Shown here: positions 24,633-32,909 of the stretch, in pieces
Layout of the letters: every line of letters starts with the position of its first letter
How positions within the stretch are numbered: position 1 is the stretch's first letter
Source: JAEULH01 sp963805915
Lineage (GTDB): Bacteria; Pseudomonadota; Alphaproteobacteria; Rhodospirillales; Defluviicoccaceae
Reading direction: 5' to 3'
Length of the DNA: 64,000 bases
NCBI GenBank assembly: GCA_963805915.1
Contig: CAWDWD010000011.1
Coordinates: 1 to 64,000, forward strand
Program-made: the position numbers and the translations under genes
Notes under the pieces: model-generated
What the model was told of the DNA's origin: nothing
Seen by the model: only the letters and a program-made list of their open reading frames with translations
Databases searched by the model: none

Positions 24633-25228
24633 GCCGGCACCCGCTCGCGTGCCCGTCCGCTCCGGGCCAGCGCGAGGAAGTTGCCGAGGAGTTGGTGGCC
24701 ATGCTCGGTCGCGATGCTTTCGGGATGAAACTGGACGCCGTAAATGGGCAGGTCGCGGTGTTGCAAACCCTGGATTACGCCATCTTCGCTTTCCGCTGTC
24801 ACCTCGATGCACTCGGGCAGGCCGTCGCTTGCCACCATCAGCGAATGATAGCGGGTCGCGGTGAACGGGCTCGGCAGGCCGGCGAACAAGCCGGTGCCGG
24901 CGTGCGAAATTCGGCTGAGCTTGCCGTGCATCGGCACGGGCGCACGGGCGACCCTGCCGCCGAAGGCCTGACCGATAGCCTGGTGGCCGAGGCAGACGCC
25001 GAGAATCGGGATCCGTCCGGCGGCGGCGGTGATCAGCTCGAGGCAAATGCCGGCGCGATCGGGATCGCAGGGTCCCGGCGAGATAACGATCGCTTCCGGA
25101 TCCATGGCCATCGCGTCCGCCACGCCGAGGGCGTCGTTACGGCGCACCTGGACGTCGACGCCGAGGATGCCGAGATAATGAAACAGGTTATAGGTAAAAC
25201 TGTCGTAGTTATCGATCAGTAAGAGCAT
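24629..25228 (-). CDS. trpG: anthranilate synthase glutamine amidotransferase subunit
   Basis: A 199-residue class I amidotransferase that supplies ammonia to TrpE, starting MLLLIDNYDSFTYNLFHYLG. The nucleophile lies in ILGVCLGHQAIGQAF and the His/Glu pair in YGVQFHPESIATEHG. An upstream TTG in the same frame (25246) is possible, but the family begins at the chosen ATG. It is separated from trpE by about 900 bases holding two small genes, which is unusual because trpE and trpG are normally adjacent. Confidence 0.95.
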   Translation of the reverse strand: MLLLIDNYDSFTYNLFHYLGILGVDVQVRRNDALGVADAMAMDPEAIVISPGPCDPDRAGICLELITAAAGRIPILGVCLGHQAIGQAFGGRVARAPVPMHGKLSRISHAGTGLFAGLPSPFTATRYHSLMVASDGLPECIEVTAESEDGVIQGLQHRDLPIYGVQFHPESIATEHGHQLLGNFLALARSGRARERVPA

Positions 25229-25234
25229 CGCTTC

Positions 25235-25753
25235 ATGGGCACCCAAATCATCGACCGCATGCGCTGTGTTTTGCGTTCTCGCCCGCGGCCCGCGGCGCGG
25301 TCATGGCGATTAGAACCGGTCGGCCACAATGACCGCCGGCCCCAAGGGCGTCAAGCGCGACACCGGCGCGGCACGCCGTGCGGACGATGGACGCTTGCGG
25401 GGGCTCTCGCGGGCGCGATCGCGGCGTTGCTCCACACCGGGGCCGGGAGCATCGCCGCCGAGTCGGAGCAGGCACCCCTGGAGATCGAGCGCCAGCGGAA
25501 CGAAAGCCGCATCGAGACCCTCGATCGCAAGCGCGAGCAGAAACCGCCGGACGCCACCGTCAGGACGCCGCCCCCGGCGCCCTATGACCCGGCGCCGCCG
25601 CCAGCCGGTCCGTCGCCCGATGCGCGGCGGCAGGATCTTGAGCGCCGCGCTCTCGAAGGCCGCCAGCGGACCATCAATCGCGATCTCGATCGCCTCGGCG
25701 GCCGGACCAACCCGTCAAGCAGCGGTCTGCTGGATCGCCTGCGGCGGAACTGA
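25235..25753 (+). CDS. hypothetical protein with a hydrophobic N-terminal segment
   Basis: I do not recognise this frame. It has a hydrophobic stretch LAGALAGAIAALL ending near an AAES that could be a signal-peptide cleavage site. This is followed by a charged segment (LEIERQRNESRIETLDRKRE), a Pro-rich stretch and another charged, possibly helical end. That profile looks like a small secreted or periplasmic protein. The hydrophobic segment begins about 50 residues after the first Met, so the start is probably wrong; ATG 25329 plus a frame correction is an alternative. It lies opposite in direction to trpG and the gene at 25780. It may not be real. Confidence 0.4.
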   Translation: MGTQIIDRMRCVLRSRPRPAARSWRLEPVGHNDRRPQGRQARHRRGTPCGRWTLAGALAGAIAALLHTGAGSIAAESEQAPLEIERQRNESRIETLDRKREQKPPDATVRTPPPAPYDPAPPPAGPSPDARRQDLERRALEGRQRTINRDLDRLGGRTNPSSSGLLDRLRRN

Positions 25754-25779
25754 TACCGTCTCTCGCCGCGGGTCGAGCG

Positions 25780-26157
25780 TTAGAAATACCGCCGTGTCGG
25801 TCGCGGATCGGCCGTCTCGCCACTCTTCGAGCCCCGCTCGACGACGCGGATGATTGTCCCCTCAAGCCACTCGCCCAGGGACATCTTCGCGCGCCGCGCC
25901 GCATTGCGGGCCGCGTCCTGAGCCGCCGGAGAGACCCCGTCGACCGTCCACCGCCAGGATGCGTCGTCGCGCACTCGCTCATTCGCCTGTTTCAACTGCT
26001 TCCCTCCCAAGACCTCGATGACCCGCGTTTCGCTGCGCCACCTCGACGAGCCGCGTTGCGCGGCGCCGCGGCTCGTTCTTTCCGAGCTCGTGTGCCGACG
26101 CGGCTCCGCGCGGAACAAGCGCAGCATATCACGCTTTCGCCGGCCGTTCAGCGGCAA
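25780..26157 (-). CDS. small hypothetical protein with a SPAAQDAARNAARRAKMSLG motif
   Basis: The C-terminal half, WRWTVDGVSPAAQDAARNAA followed by RRAKMSLGEWLEGTII, matches a short motif found in many alphaproteobacterial proteins, often before coiled coils or Sel1 repeats. The whole protein is at most 125 residues. The N-terminal 40 residues are Arg-rich and doubtful; an internal ATG at 26127 or a later start may be correct. It lies between trpE and trpG on the same strand. Its function is unknown. Confidence 0.6.
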   Translation of the reverse strand: MPLNGRRKRDMLRLFRAEPRRHTSSERTSRGAAQRGSSRWRSETRVIEVLGGKQLKQANERVRDDASWRWTVDGVSPAAQDAARNAARRAKMSLGEWLEGTIIRVVERGSKSGETADPRPTRRYF

Positions 26158-27676
26158 GAGCGGCGTAGCGGATCGCTTCGCCGGCGGCGGTGATCAGGGC
26201 GCGGGCCTTGTTGCAGGTTTCCTGGTGCTCGGCGTCCGGATCGCTGTCGGCGACGATGCCGCCACCGGCCTGGACGTAAAGGGTATTGTCCTTGACGATG
26301 CCGGTGCGCAGCGCGATGCAGGTGTCGAGATCGCCGCCGGCGCTGATGTAGCCGATGCAGCCGCCGTAGATGCCGCGCCGCTCGGGTTCGAGCTCCTCGA
26401 TGATTTCCATCGCCCGCACCTTCGGCGCGCCGGAGACGGTTCCGGCGGGAAAGCCCGCGATCAGCGCATCGATCGCATCGAGCCGCGGATCCAGCTCGCC
26501 CTCGACGTTGGAGACGATATGCATCACGTGGGAGTAGCGCTCGATCTCCATCTGCTCGGTGACCTTGACCGTGCCGACGCGGGAAACCCGGCCGACATCG
26601 TTGCGGCCCAAATCGAGCAGCATCAGATGCTCTGCCCGTTCCTTGGGATCGGCAAGCAGTTCGCTCGCGAGCGCCGCGTCTTCAGCGGGCGTCTGGCCGC
26701 GCGGCCGGGTGCCTGCGATCGGGCGGATGGTGACCTTGCCGTCACGGACCCGGACCATGATTTCCGGGCTGGAGCCGACCACCGCGAATTCGCCGAAATC
26801 GAGAAAGAACAGGAAGGGCGAAGGGTTGAGCCGACGCAGCGCCCGGTACAGCGCGAACGGCGGCAGCGAAAAGGGTACCGCGAAGCGTTGCGACGGGACC
26901 ACCTGGAAAATGTCGCCGGCGAGAATGTACTCCTTGGCGCGGGCGACGAACTTCTGATAGCCGCCCGGACCGACGTTGGATGGCGGCATGGCCACGGGTT
27001 GCGCTGCCTCGGGAGAGGCGCGCCGGTAGCGGACGCTGCGCTCGAAGTCGGCGACGGTGTGCGCAAGCCGCTCGCGCGCCAGGTCGAACGCCTCGGCCGC
27101 GGAGGCCGCAGCTTCCCCCGCGCCAGCCTGCGGCCGCACCGGGGTGATGATGGTTACCGTATCGTTTATGCTGTCAAACACGCAGATGACCGTCGGGCGG
27201 ACGAACAGGCCGTCGGGCACGCCGAGCACGTCTTCATTCTTGACGGGGAGCCGCTCGACCAAGCGAACGATGTCATAGCCCAGATAGCCGACGAGGCCCG
27301 CGGCCATCGGCGGGAGGTTGTCCGGCAGCTCGATCGCCGATTCAGCGACAACGGCGCGCAATGACGCAAGCGGGCCCCCGCGTTCCGGGCAAGCTTCGAA
27401 TGCCGCCGGATCGTCGCGTGCGTTGCGATTGACCTCCGCGTCGGCGCCGCGACAACGCCAGATCAGATCGGGCTTCAGTCCGATGAACGAATAGCGGCCG
27501 CGGATCGCGCCGCCTTCAACGGACTCCAGCAGAAAGCTGTAGGCCGCGCCGCCGGCGAGCTTGAGCATCGCCGACACCGGCGTTTCCAGATCGGCAACCA
27601 GCGTGGTCCAGACGACCTGGGCCGTGCCGCGCTCGTAGGCGGCCGAAAACGTCAAAAACGCAGGTTCAACGTGCAT
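26129..27676 (-). CDS. trpE: anthranilate synthase component I
   Basis: A 515-residue chorismate-utilising enzyme for the first step of tryptophan synthesis. Diagnostic blocks are SFIGLKPDLIWRCRG (N-terminal regulatory domain), PSPFLFFLDFGEFAVVGSSP, IRPIAGTRPRGQTPAEDAAL, LLDLGRNDVGRVSRVGTVKV and FPAGTVSGAPKVRAMEIIEE in the catalytic domain, with YVQAGGGIVADSDPDAEHQE at the end. The gene starts 41 bases after ppiD and is probably co-transcribed with it. I see no leader-peptide attenuator in that short gap. Two small genes separate it from trpG. Confidence 0.96.
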   Translation of the reverse strand: MHVEPAFLTFSAAYERGTAQVVWTTLVADLETPVSAMLKLAGGAAYSFLLESVEGGAIRGRYSFIGLKPDLIWRCRGADAEVNRNARDDPAAFEACPERGGPLASLRAVVAESAIELPDNLPPMAAGLVGYLGYDIVRLVERLPVKNEDVLGVPDGLFVRPTVICVFDSINDTVTIITPVRPQAGAGEAAASAAEAFDLARERLAHTVADFERSVRYRRASPEAAQPVAMPPSNVGPGGYQKFVARAKEYILAGDIFQVVPSQRFAVPFSLPPFALYRALRRLNPSPFLFFLDFGEFAVVGSSPEIMVRVRDGKVTIRPIAGTRPRGQTPAEDAALASELLADPKERAEHLMLLDLGRNDVGRVSRVGTVKVTEQMEIERYSHVMHIVSNVEGELDPRLDAIDALIAGFPAGTVSGAPKVRAMEIIEELEPERRGIYGGCIGYISAGGDLDTCIALRTGIVKDNTLYVQAGGGIVADSDPDAEHQETCNKARALITAAGEAIRYAALAAERPAKA

Positions 27677-27717
27677 GTCGGTTCAGTGCCGCGGCCAGCC
27701 CACTCGGCCAACCCTGC

Positions 27718-29598
27718 CTAGAAAACCTGCTCGAGGACGCGGGTGTTCATCGTCACCGGAAACTCCCGGCGGATCCCATTCGAATACTGCGTCAGCATGT
27801 CTTCCTCGATCTGGCTGTCGAGCTCCTTGCGGACCTGCATGCCGGCGTCGGACTGGACGTTGGGATCGGCCGCGACGACCGAGGCCACCCGCGCGACATA
27901 CGCCCCGTCGGGCGAGCGCACGACCTTGATGTCGCCGGTGTCGGCGGCGAAGACATCGCCGACCAGGGCAGCGGGCACACCGTTGGTCCCTGCGGCGGCG
28001 GCGTTGCGAGTAAATGGCGGCGTCGTCGCGGCGCTTAGCCCCTTGGCCTCGGCGGCGACGCTAAGGGCGGTGCCGGCGCGGGCCGCCTGGGCGATCTCTT
28101 CGGCGATGGCAAAAGCCCGCTCGCGGCGCTGTTCGGCCTGCCACGCCGCGATGACGGCTTCGCGCACCGAGGCCAGCGGCTCGACCCCGGCGGGCGTGAC
28201 GCGGTCAACCCGGACCACGTAGAAGGTGCCGCTGCCGGCTTCGGTCAGCGGGCTTTCGCTATTTTCGGCTGTCGCGAACGTGGTGGCGGCGAAGCCTTCC
28301 GGCAGAGACTCGACAACCGCGCCGGACGGATCCTTGCCCGCGGCGTCGATCGCGTCGACCTTGCGCGGATCGAGGCCGAGCTGGCTCGCCGCCTCCTCAA
28401 TCGACGCGCCGCCGCCGAGAATATCTTCCAGCCGGGTGCTCAGGGCGTACAACTCGTCGGTCGCCTTTTCCCGGGCGAGCTCGCGGGCAAGCTGGTCGCG
28501 GACTTCGGCGAGAGGCTTCTCGCGCGCCGGCTCGATCCCGGTAACCTTGAGGACATGCCAGCCAAGCGGGCTTTGCAGCGGCTGGCTGAGCTCGCCCGCG
28601 CCAAGCGCGAACGCGGCCTCGCCGAGGGCGCCGGGGAGCTGCGACCTGGTCACCTTGTCGAGACTGATGCTCGATGCGCCCTGGCCGGAAAGCTCGCTTG
28701 CGACGGCGGCGAAATCAGCCCCGCCGGCGAGCCGATCACGAGCCAGCCGCGCCGCCGCTTCGTCCCTCACCAGCACCTGTTCGATCGATCGCCGTTCCGG
28801 CTCGGTGAATTCGCTTTGCCGCGCGGCGTAGGCCTCGCCGATCGCCGCGTCGGAGACGGTGGCGGTACCGGCAAGGGCCTCGGCGGACAGAACAAGCGCG
28901 GTCGCCGCGCGATACTCCGGCGCCGAGAACAATTCCGGATGCGCTTCGTAGAAGGCCTTGATCCGGGTCTCGTCGGGAACGCCGATACCTTTGATGCCCG
29001 AGGCCGCGACGGCGACGTACTCGGCTGTCCGCCTTTCCTCGCGTTGGCGATAAATGGCGTCGACAAGTCCGGCCGGAGCGGCCACGCCTTCCGTCACGCT
29101 CGCGATCAGCTGCCGGCGGGCAATGTCGTCGCGGACGAGGCGGACAAAGCCGCTCTCGGTCAGACCGTTCATCTGTAGGACGCGGCGGAACAGGTCCTGA
29201 TCGAAGGTTCCCGAGGCATTGTGGAACGACGCATCGGCCTGGATGGCGGCGCGCACGGCGTCGTCGCCGACAACGAGGCCAAGCCGGTTCCTCTCGGAGT
29301 CGATCAGGGCGCGGCCGATGATGCCGCTGACCACCTGGTTGGGAAGCCCGAACGCCCGGGCCTTTTCCGCGTCGAGCGTGCCGCCGACGGCCTGGCGTAA
29401 CCGATTGAGCTCGCGCTGGTAATCGTCGCGCACCGTCTGCGGCGGAATCTTCATGTCGCCGACCTGGATGGCCCAGTCTCCGCCTCCACCTGGCCGGAAT
29501 ACGTCGGCCACCCCCCATACGCCGAAGCTCAGTATTAGAACGACGAACAATACCTTGACGACGAACGAACTGGTGTACTTGCGAATGGATTCGAGCAT
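27718..29598 (-). CDS. ppiD: PpiD-like peptidyl-prolyl isomerase/chaperone (SurA-N, parvulin domains)
   Basis: A 626-residue membrane-anchored periplasmic foldase. A single N-terminal helix (FVVKVLFVVLILSFGVWGVA) anchors it; a SurA-like N-domain follows, then parvulin-type PPIC sequence around residues 265-360 (LSGQGASSISLDKVTRSQLP and SPLGWHVLKVTGIEPAREKP) and a long C-terminal domain. PpiD assists outer-membrane and secreted proteins as they leave the Sec translocon. It heads the ppiD-trpE run and is divergent from tpiA, a typical alphaproteobacterial arrangement. Confidence 0.9.
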   Translation of the reverse strand: MLESIRKYTSSFVVKVLFVVLILSFGVWGVADVFRPGGGGDWAIQVGDMKIPPQTVRDDYQRELNRLRQAVGGTLDAEKARAFGLPNQVVSGIIGRALIDSERNRLGLVVGDDAVRAAIQADASFHNASGTFDQDLFRRVLQMNGLTESGFVRLVRDDIARRQLIASVTEGVAAPAGLVDAIYRQREERRTAEYVAVAASGIKGIGVPDETRIKAFYEAHPELFSAPEYRAATALVLSAEALAGTATVSDAAIGEAYAARQSEFTEPERRSIEQVLVRDEAAARLARDRLAGGADFAAVASELSGQGASSISLDKVTRSQLPGALGEAAFALGAGELSQPLQSPLGWHVLKVTGIEPAREKPLAEVRDQLARELAREKATDELYALSTRLEDILGGGASIEEAASQLGLDPRKVDAIDAAGKDPSGAVVESLPEGFAATTFATAENSESPLTEAGSGTFYVVRVDRVTPAGVEPLASVREAVIAAWQAEQRRERAFAIAEEIAQAARAGTALSVAAEAKGLSAATTPPFTRNAAAAGTNGVPAALVGDVFAADTGDIKVVRSPDGAYVARVASVVAADPNVQSDAGMQVRKELDSQIEEDMLTQYSNGIRREFPVTMNTRVLEQVF

Positions 29599-29940
29599 GG
29601 AAGCCTTGTTCTACCTGTTGCCATGAGTAGCCGCGCGATGAGACGGGCTGGAAGGAGAGCGGCGTCCATATCCAGCCGCCTCGGAGAGGTTGTGATCATA
29701 AAGTTGCGCACGTTGAGCGGCAAGCCAAAGCGCGCGCTCCGCTCCACGGGCCGCATGGTCGGCGCGCGGCGGGGCGGCGCCAGGAGGCTCGGCGCCAAGA
29801 GGCTCGGCGCCAAGAGGCTCGGCGCCAAGAGGCGCCAGGGGAGGTATCAGTTTGACGGAGCGGGGCGCTGTGTTAAGAAACGCCGACCACGGGGAACGGC
29901 CATCCAGCGATAATGGAGGCCAAAAACAATGGAGGGTAGC
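29599..29940. other. intergenic region between ppiD and tpiA
   Basis: The 342 bases separate divergent genes, so both promoters should lie here; I could not place them with confidence. A tandem repeat occupies 29776-29842. A plus-strand open frame (29623-29913) and its minus-strand counterpart consist largely of repeat-derived residues and I do not regard them as genes. The tpiA Shine-Dalgarno GGAGGG is at the right edge. Confidence 0.5.
29776..29842. repeat. 15-base tandem repeat, four copies plus a partial fifth
   Basis: The unit GGCGCCAAGAGGCTC occurs at 29776-29790 (one change), 29791-29805, 29806-29820 and 29821-29835 (last bases changed), followed by a partial copy from 29833. GGCGCC in each unit is itself palindromic. 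Since the unit is a multiple of three it keeps frames open on both strands, which creates spurious ORFs. Confidence 0.9.
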
Positions 29941-30699
29941 ATGAGCCGCCGTATTCTGATTGCCGGCAACTGGAAAATGAACTGTCTGCGGGCGGACGGC
30001 GGTGCCCTGGCGGCGGATCTGGCGTCGCGGATGAAGAAGGCCGGCTCGGTGAAGTGCGACATGCTGGTCTGCCCGCCGTTCACCCTGATCGGCACGGTGG
30101 TCGAGGCCGTGGCCGGCAGTAAGATTGCCGTCGGCGGCCAGGATTGCCACGCCGCGGAGAAGGGCGCTCACACCGGCGACACCAGCGCCTGGATGCTGAA
30201 GGATGCCGGATGCGGCGCGGTCATTGTCGGCCATTCGGAGCGGCGGACCAACCACGCCGAGACCGATGCGGTGGTCAAGGCCAAGGCCGAAGCCGCGCTC
30301 GCCGCGGGACTGATGGCGGTGGTATGCATCGGCGAGACCTTGGAAGAGCGCGACGCCGGCAAGACCCTCGACGTCAATCGCAGCCAGTTGCAGGGCTCGC
30401 TGCCCGTCGCCGCCACGGCGGCCAACACGGTCATCGCCTACGAGCCGGTCTGGGCCATCGGCACCGGCCGGACGGCCACGCCGGAACAGGCGCAGGAAGT
30501 TCACGCCGCGATCCGGGCCGAACTGGTCAACAAGCTCGGCAGCGACGCCGGGAACGGCATGCGCATCCTCTACGGCGGCTCGATGAACGCCAAGAACGCC
30601 AAGGAATTGCTGTCCCAGGGCGATATCGACGGCGGGCTCATCGGCGGCGCGGCGCTCAAGGCGGAAGATTTTTGGACCATCGCACAAAGCTGCCCGTGA
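29941..30699 (+). CDS. tpiA: triose-phosphate isomerase
   Basis: A 252-residue glycolytic TIM barrel interconverting dihydroxyacetone phosphate and glyceraldehyde-3-phosphate. AGNWKMN holds the catalytic Lys, VGHSERR the catalytic His98, and AYEPVWAIGTGRTATPEQAQ the catalytic Glu168 with the flexible loop. YGGSMNAKNAKELL binds phosphate. An ATG at 29929 is also in frame, but GGAGGG lies between the two ATGs, so 29941 is the start. secG follows 25 bases later. Confidence 0.96.
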   Translation: MSRRILIAGNWKMNCLRADGGALAADLASRMKKAGSVKCDMLVCPPFTLIGTVVEAVAGSKIAVGGQDCHAAEKGAHTGDTSAWMLKDAGCGAVIVGHSERRTNHAETDAVVKAKAEAALAAGLMAVVCIGETLEERDAGKTLDVNRSQLQGSLPVAATAANTVIAYEPVWAIGTGRTATPEQAQEVHAAIRAELVNKLGSDAGNGMRILYGGSMNAKNAKELLSQGDIDGGLIGGAALKAEDFWTIAQSCP

Positions 30700-30724
30700 G
30701 CGGGCGGCCGGAGCGGGAGCCTCA

Positions 30725-31108
30725 ATGGTAACGGTTCTGCTTGTTATACATCTGATTATCGCCATCTCGCTGGTCGCGGTTGTTCTGCTTCAGCACAGCG
30801 AAGGCGGTGCGCTCGGCATCGGCGGCGGCAGCGGCGGCGGGATGAGCGGATTTCTCAGCGGCCGCAGCACCGCCAACCTGCTGACCCGAACGACGGCGAT
30901 CCTCGCCGCGATCTTTATCGTGACCAGCCTGACCCTGGCGAAGCTATCCGGCGGCGGCCCCGCCGGCTCGATTTTCGACCAGGCGCCGCCGCAAACGACC
31001 GCGCCGGCGCAAGGCGGCGCGGAAGCACCGCAGGGCGGAGGCGACGCACAGAAGGCTCCAGAAGCGCCTCCGACACCCGCCGGCCCAACAGCCCCGCTGG
31101 CGCGCTAG
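30725..31108 (+). CDS. secG: preprotein translocase subunit SecG
   Basis: A 127-residue inner-membrane protein that assists SecYE-mediated export. The first helix is VTVLLVIHLIIAISLVAVVL, followed by QHSEGGALGIGGGSGGGMSG and a second helix TTAILAAIFIVTSLTLAKL, the SecG pattern. The rest is a low-complexity Ala/Pro/Gln tail, common in alphaproteobacteria. It sits between tpiA and pyrG in the usual order. Confidence 0.93.
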   Translation: MVTVLLVIHLIIAISLVAVVLLQHSEGGALGIGGGSGGGMSGFLSGRSTANLLTRTTAILAAIFIVTSLTLAKLSGGGPAGSIFDQAPPQTTAPAQGGAEAPQGGGDAQKAPEAPPTPAGPTAPLAR

Positions 31109-31211
31109 CCGCGCCAGCGGCCGTGGCCGGGTTCAAGGGGGTCGTCATTCCGAACTCGCGGCCCATTCCTTCTGGGCGCGCCGCCTTCCTTCTGGCATAT
31201 ACTCCGGGTCC

Positions 31212-32840
31212 ATGACGCGGTTCATCTTCATCACCGGCGGCGTGGTCTCCTCGCTTGGCAAGGGCCTGGCCTCGGCGGCCCTCGGCGCGCTGCTTCAGGC
31301 GCGCGGCTTCCGCGTCCGCTTGCGCAAGCTTGATCCCTACATCAACGTCGATCCCGGGACGATGAGCCCCTACCAGCACGGCGAGGTCTACGTCACCGAT
31401 GACGGGGCCGAGACCGACCTTGACCTCGGCCATTACGAGCGCTTCACCGGCGTGCCGGCGCGCCGCAGCGACAACGTCACCACCGGTAAGATCTATTCCG
31501 ACGTCATCGCCCGCGAGCGCCACGGCGACTATCTCGGCGCGACGATCCAGGTCATTCCCCACATCACCGATGCGATCAAGGAATTCATCGGCAACGACCT
31601 CGACGGCGAAGATTTCGTGCTCTGCGAAATCGGCGGCACCGTCGGCGACATCGAAAGCCTGCCGTTCCTCGAGGCCATCCGCCAACTCGGCAACGAGTTG
31701 GGCCGCGAGCGCGCGATGTACATCCATGTCACGCTGCTGCCCTACCTGCCGGCCGCGGGCGAGTTGAAGACGAAACCGACTCAGCACTCGGTCAAGGAGT
31801 TGCTGAGCGTCGGTATCCAGCCCGACCTGCTGCTGTGCCGGGCCGAGCACCCGCTGCCGGAGGCGGAGCGGCGCAAGATCGCGCTGTTTTGCAACGTCCG
31901 CTACGAGGCGGTCATTCCCGCGCTCGACGTCGCTACGATCTACGCCGTTCCGATCAGCTATCACGACCAGGGGCTCGACGATCAGGTCTGCCGGCACTTC
32001 AAGCTCGACCCGCCGCCGCCCGATCTCGGGACCTGGCGGGAGATCACGACACGGCTGATAAAACCGGAAGGCGAGGTGACGATCGCCGTCGTCGGCAAGT
32101 ACACCGGGCTGCTCGACGCCTACAAGTCGCTGGCCGAGGCGCTGACCCACGGCGGCATCGCGAACAACGTCCGGGTCCGGGTGGACTGGATCGACTCCGA
32201 GATCTTCGAGCACAGCAACGGCGCGCTCGATCGGCTCCAGGGCGTCAACGGCATCCTCATCCCCGGCGGCTTCGGCGAGCGCGGCGCCCAAGGCAAGATC
32301 GCCGCGGCGCAGTTCGCCCGCGAGCATCGGATACCCTATTTCGGCATCTGTTTCGGCATGCAGATGGCCGTCGTCGAGGCGGCGCGCAGCCTCGCTGGAA
32401 TTCCCGAAGCGGGATCGACCGAGTTCGGACCGTGCGCCGCGCCGGTGGTCGGCTTGATGACCGAATGGGTGCGCGGCAACAGGCGCGAGCAGCGCAATGC
32501 CGGCGGCGATCTCGGCGGGACCATGCGGCTGGGCGCCTACGAGTGTGTCCTGCGCAAGAACAGCCGGGCGCGGGAGATTTTTGGGGTGGACCGGATTTTC
32601 GAGCGCCACCGTCACCGCTTCGAGGTCAACAACAACTACATCGGCTTGCTCGAGCGCTGCGGTCTGGTGTTTTCCGGAATGTCGCCGGATGGCCTGCTGC
32701 CGGAAATAGTCGAAATTCCCGACCATCCGTGGTTTTTCGGGGTACAGTTTCATCCTGAGTTGCGTTCGAAGCCGTTCGACCCGCACCCGCTGTTTACCTC
32801 GTTCATCCGCGCCGCCGTCGAACAGTCGCGGCTGGTTTGA
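31212..32840 (+). CDS. pyrG: CTP synthase
   Basis: A 542-residue enzyme converting UTP to CTP with glutamine. The N-terminal synthetase domain has FITGGVVSSLGKGLASAALG and EIGGTVGDIESLPFLEAIRQ. The C-terminal glutaminase domain has the nucleophile in YFGICFGMQMAVVEAAR and the His/Glu pair in FGVQFHPELRSKPFDPHPLF. The length is normal. About 100 bases separate it from secG, so it may have its own promoter. Confidence 0.97.
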   Translation: MTRFIFITGGVVSSLGKGLASAALGALLQARGFRVRLRKLDPYINVDPGTMSPYQHGEVYVTDDGAETDLDLGHYERFTGVPARRSDNVTTGKIYSDVIARERHGDYLGATIQVIPHITDAIKEFIGNDLDGEDFVLCEIGGTVGDIESLPFLEAIRQLGNELGRERAMYIHVTLLPYLPAAGELKTKPTQHSVKELLSVGIQPDLLLCRAEHPLPEAERRKIALFCNVRYEAVIPALDVATIYAVPISYHDQGLDDQVCRHFKLDPPPPDLGTWREITTRLIKPEGEVTIAVVGKYTGLLDAYKSLAEALTHGGIANNVRVRVDWIDSEIFEHSNGALDRLQGVNGILIPGGFGERGAQGKIAAAQFAREHRIPYFGICFGMQMAVVEAARSLAGIPEAGSTEFGPCAAPVVGLMTEWVRGNRREQRNAGGDLGGTMRLGAYECVLRKNSRAREIFGVDRIFERHRHRFEVNNNYIGLLERCGLVFSGMSPDGLLPEIVEIPDHPWFFGVQFHPELRSKPFDPHPLFTSFIRAAVEQSRLV

Positions 32841-32864
32841 CGGCCGCGCGATGCGATGTGGGCC

Positions 32865-32896
32865 AGCGATCGTACCTTAAAGCGATCGTACCTTAA
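32865..32896. repeat. perfect 16-base tandem duplication upstream of kdsA
   Basis: AGCGATCGTACCTTAA occurs twice in a row, at 32865-32880 and 32881-32896, with no mismatch. The second copy runs into the kdsA Shine-Dalgarno (AAGGAGG), so the duplication lies inside the untranslated region between pyrG and kdsA. It is either a recent slippage event or an assembly artefact. Confidence 0.9.
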
Positions 32897-32909
32897 GGAG
32901 GAATCCACG

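Noticed and set aside
26018..27364. 448-residue open frame on the plus strand opposite trpE
   Set aside because: Antisense shadow of an unmistakable trpE.
27677..27717. tryptophan attenuator or leader peptide before trpE
   Set aside because: The gap after ppiD is only 41 bases and holds no Trp-rich short frame or hairpin pair.
29776..29842. possible CRISPR array
   Set aside because: The 15-base repeats are directly adjacent with no spacers, and there are no cas genes.
29623..29913. 96-residue frame with repeated LGAKR units
   Set aside because: The repeats come from the 15-base tandem DNA repeat, which keeps every frame open; no start signal or family.
30915..32786. 623-residue open frame on the minus strand opposite pyrG
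   Set aside because: Antisense shadow of pyrG; no motif.
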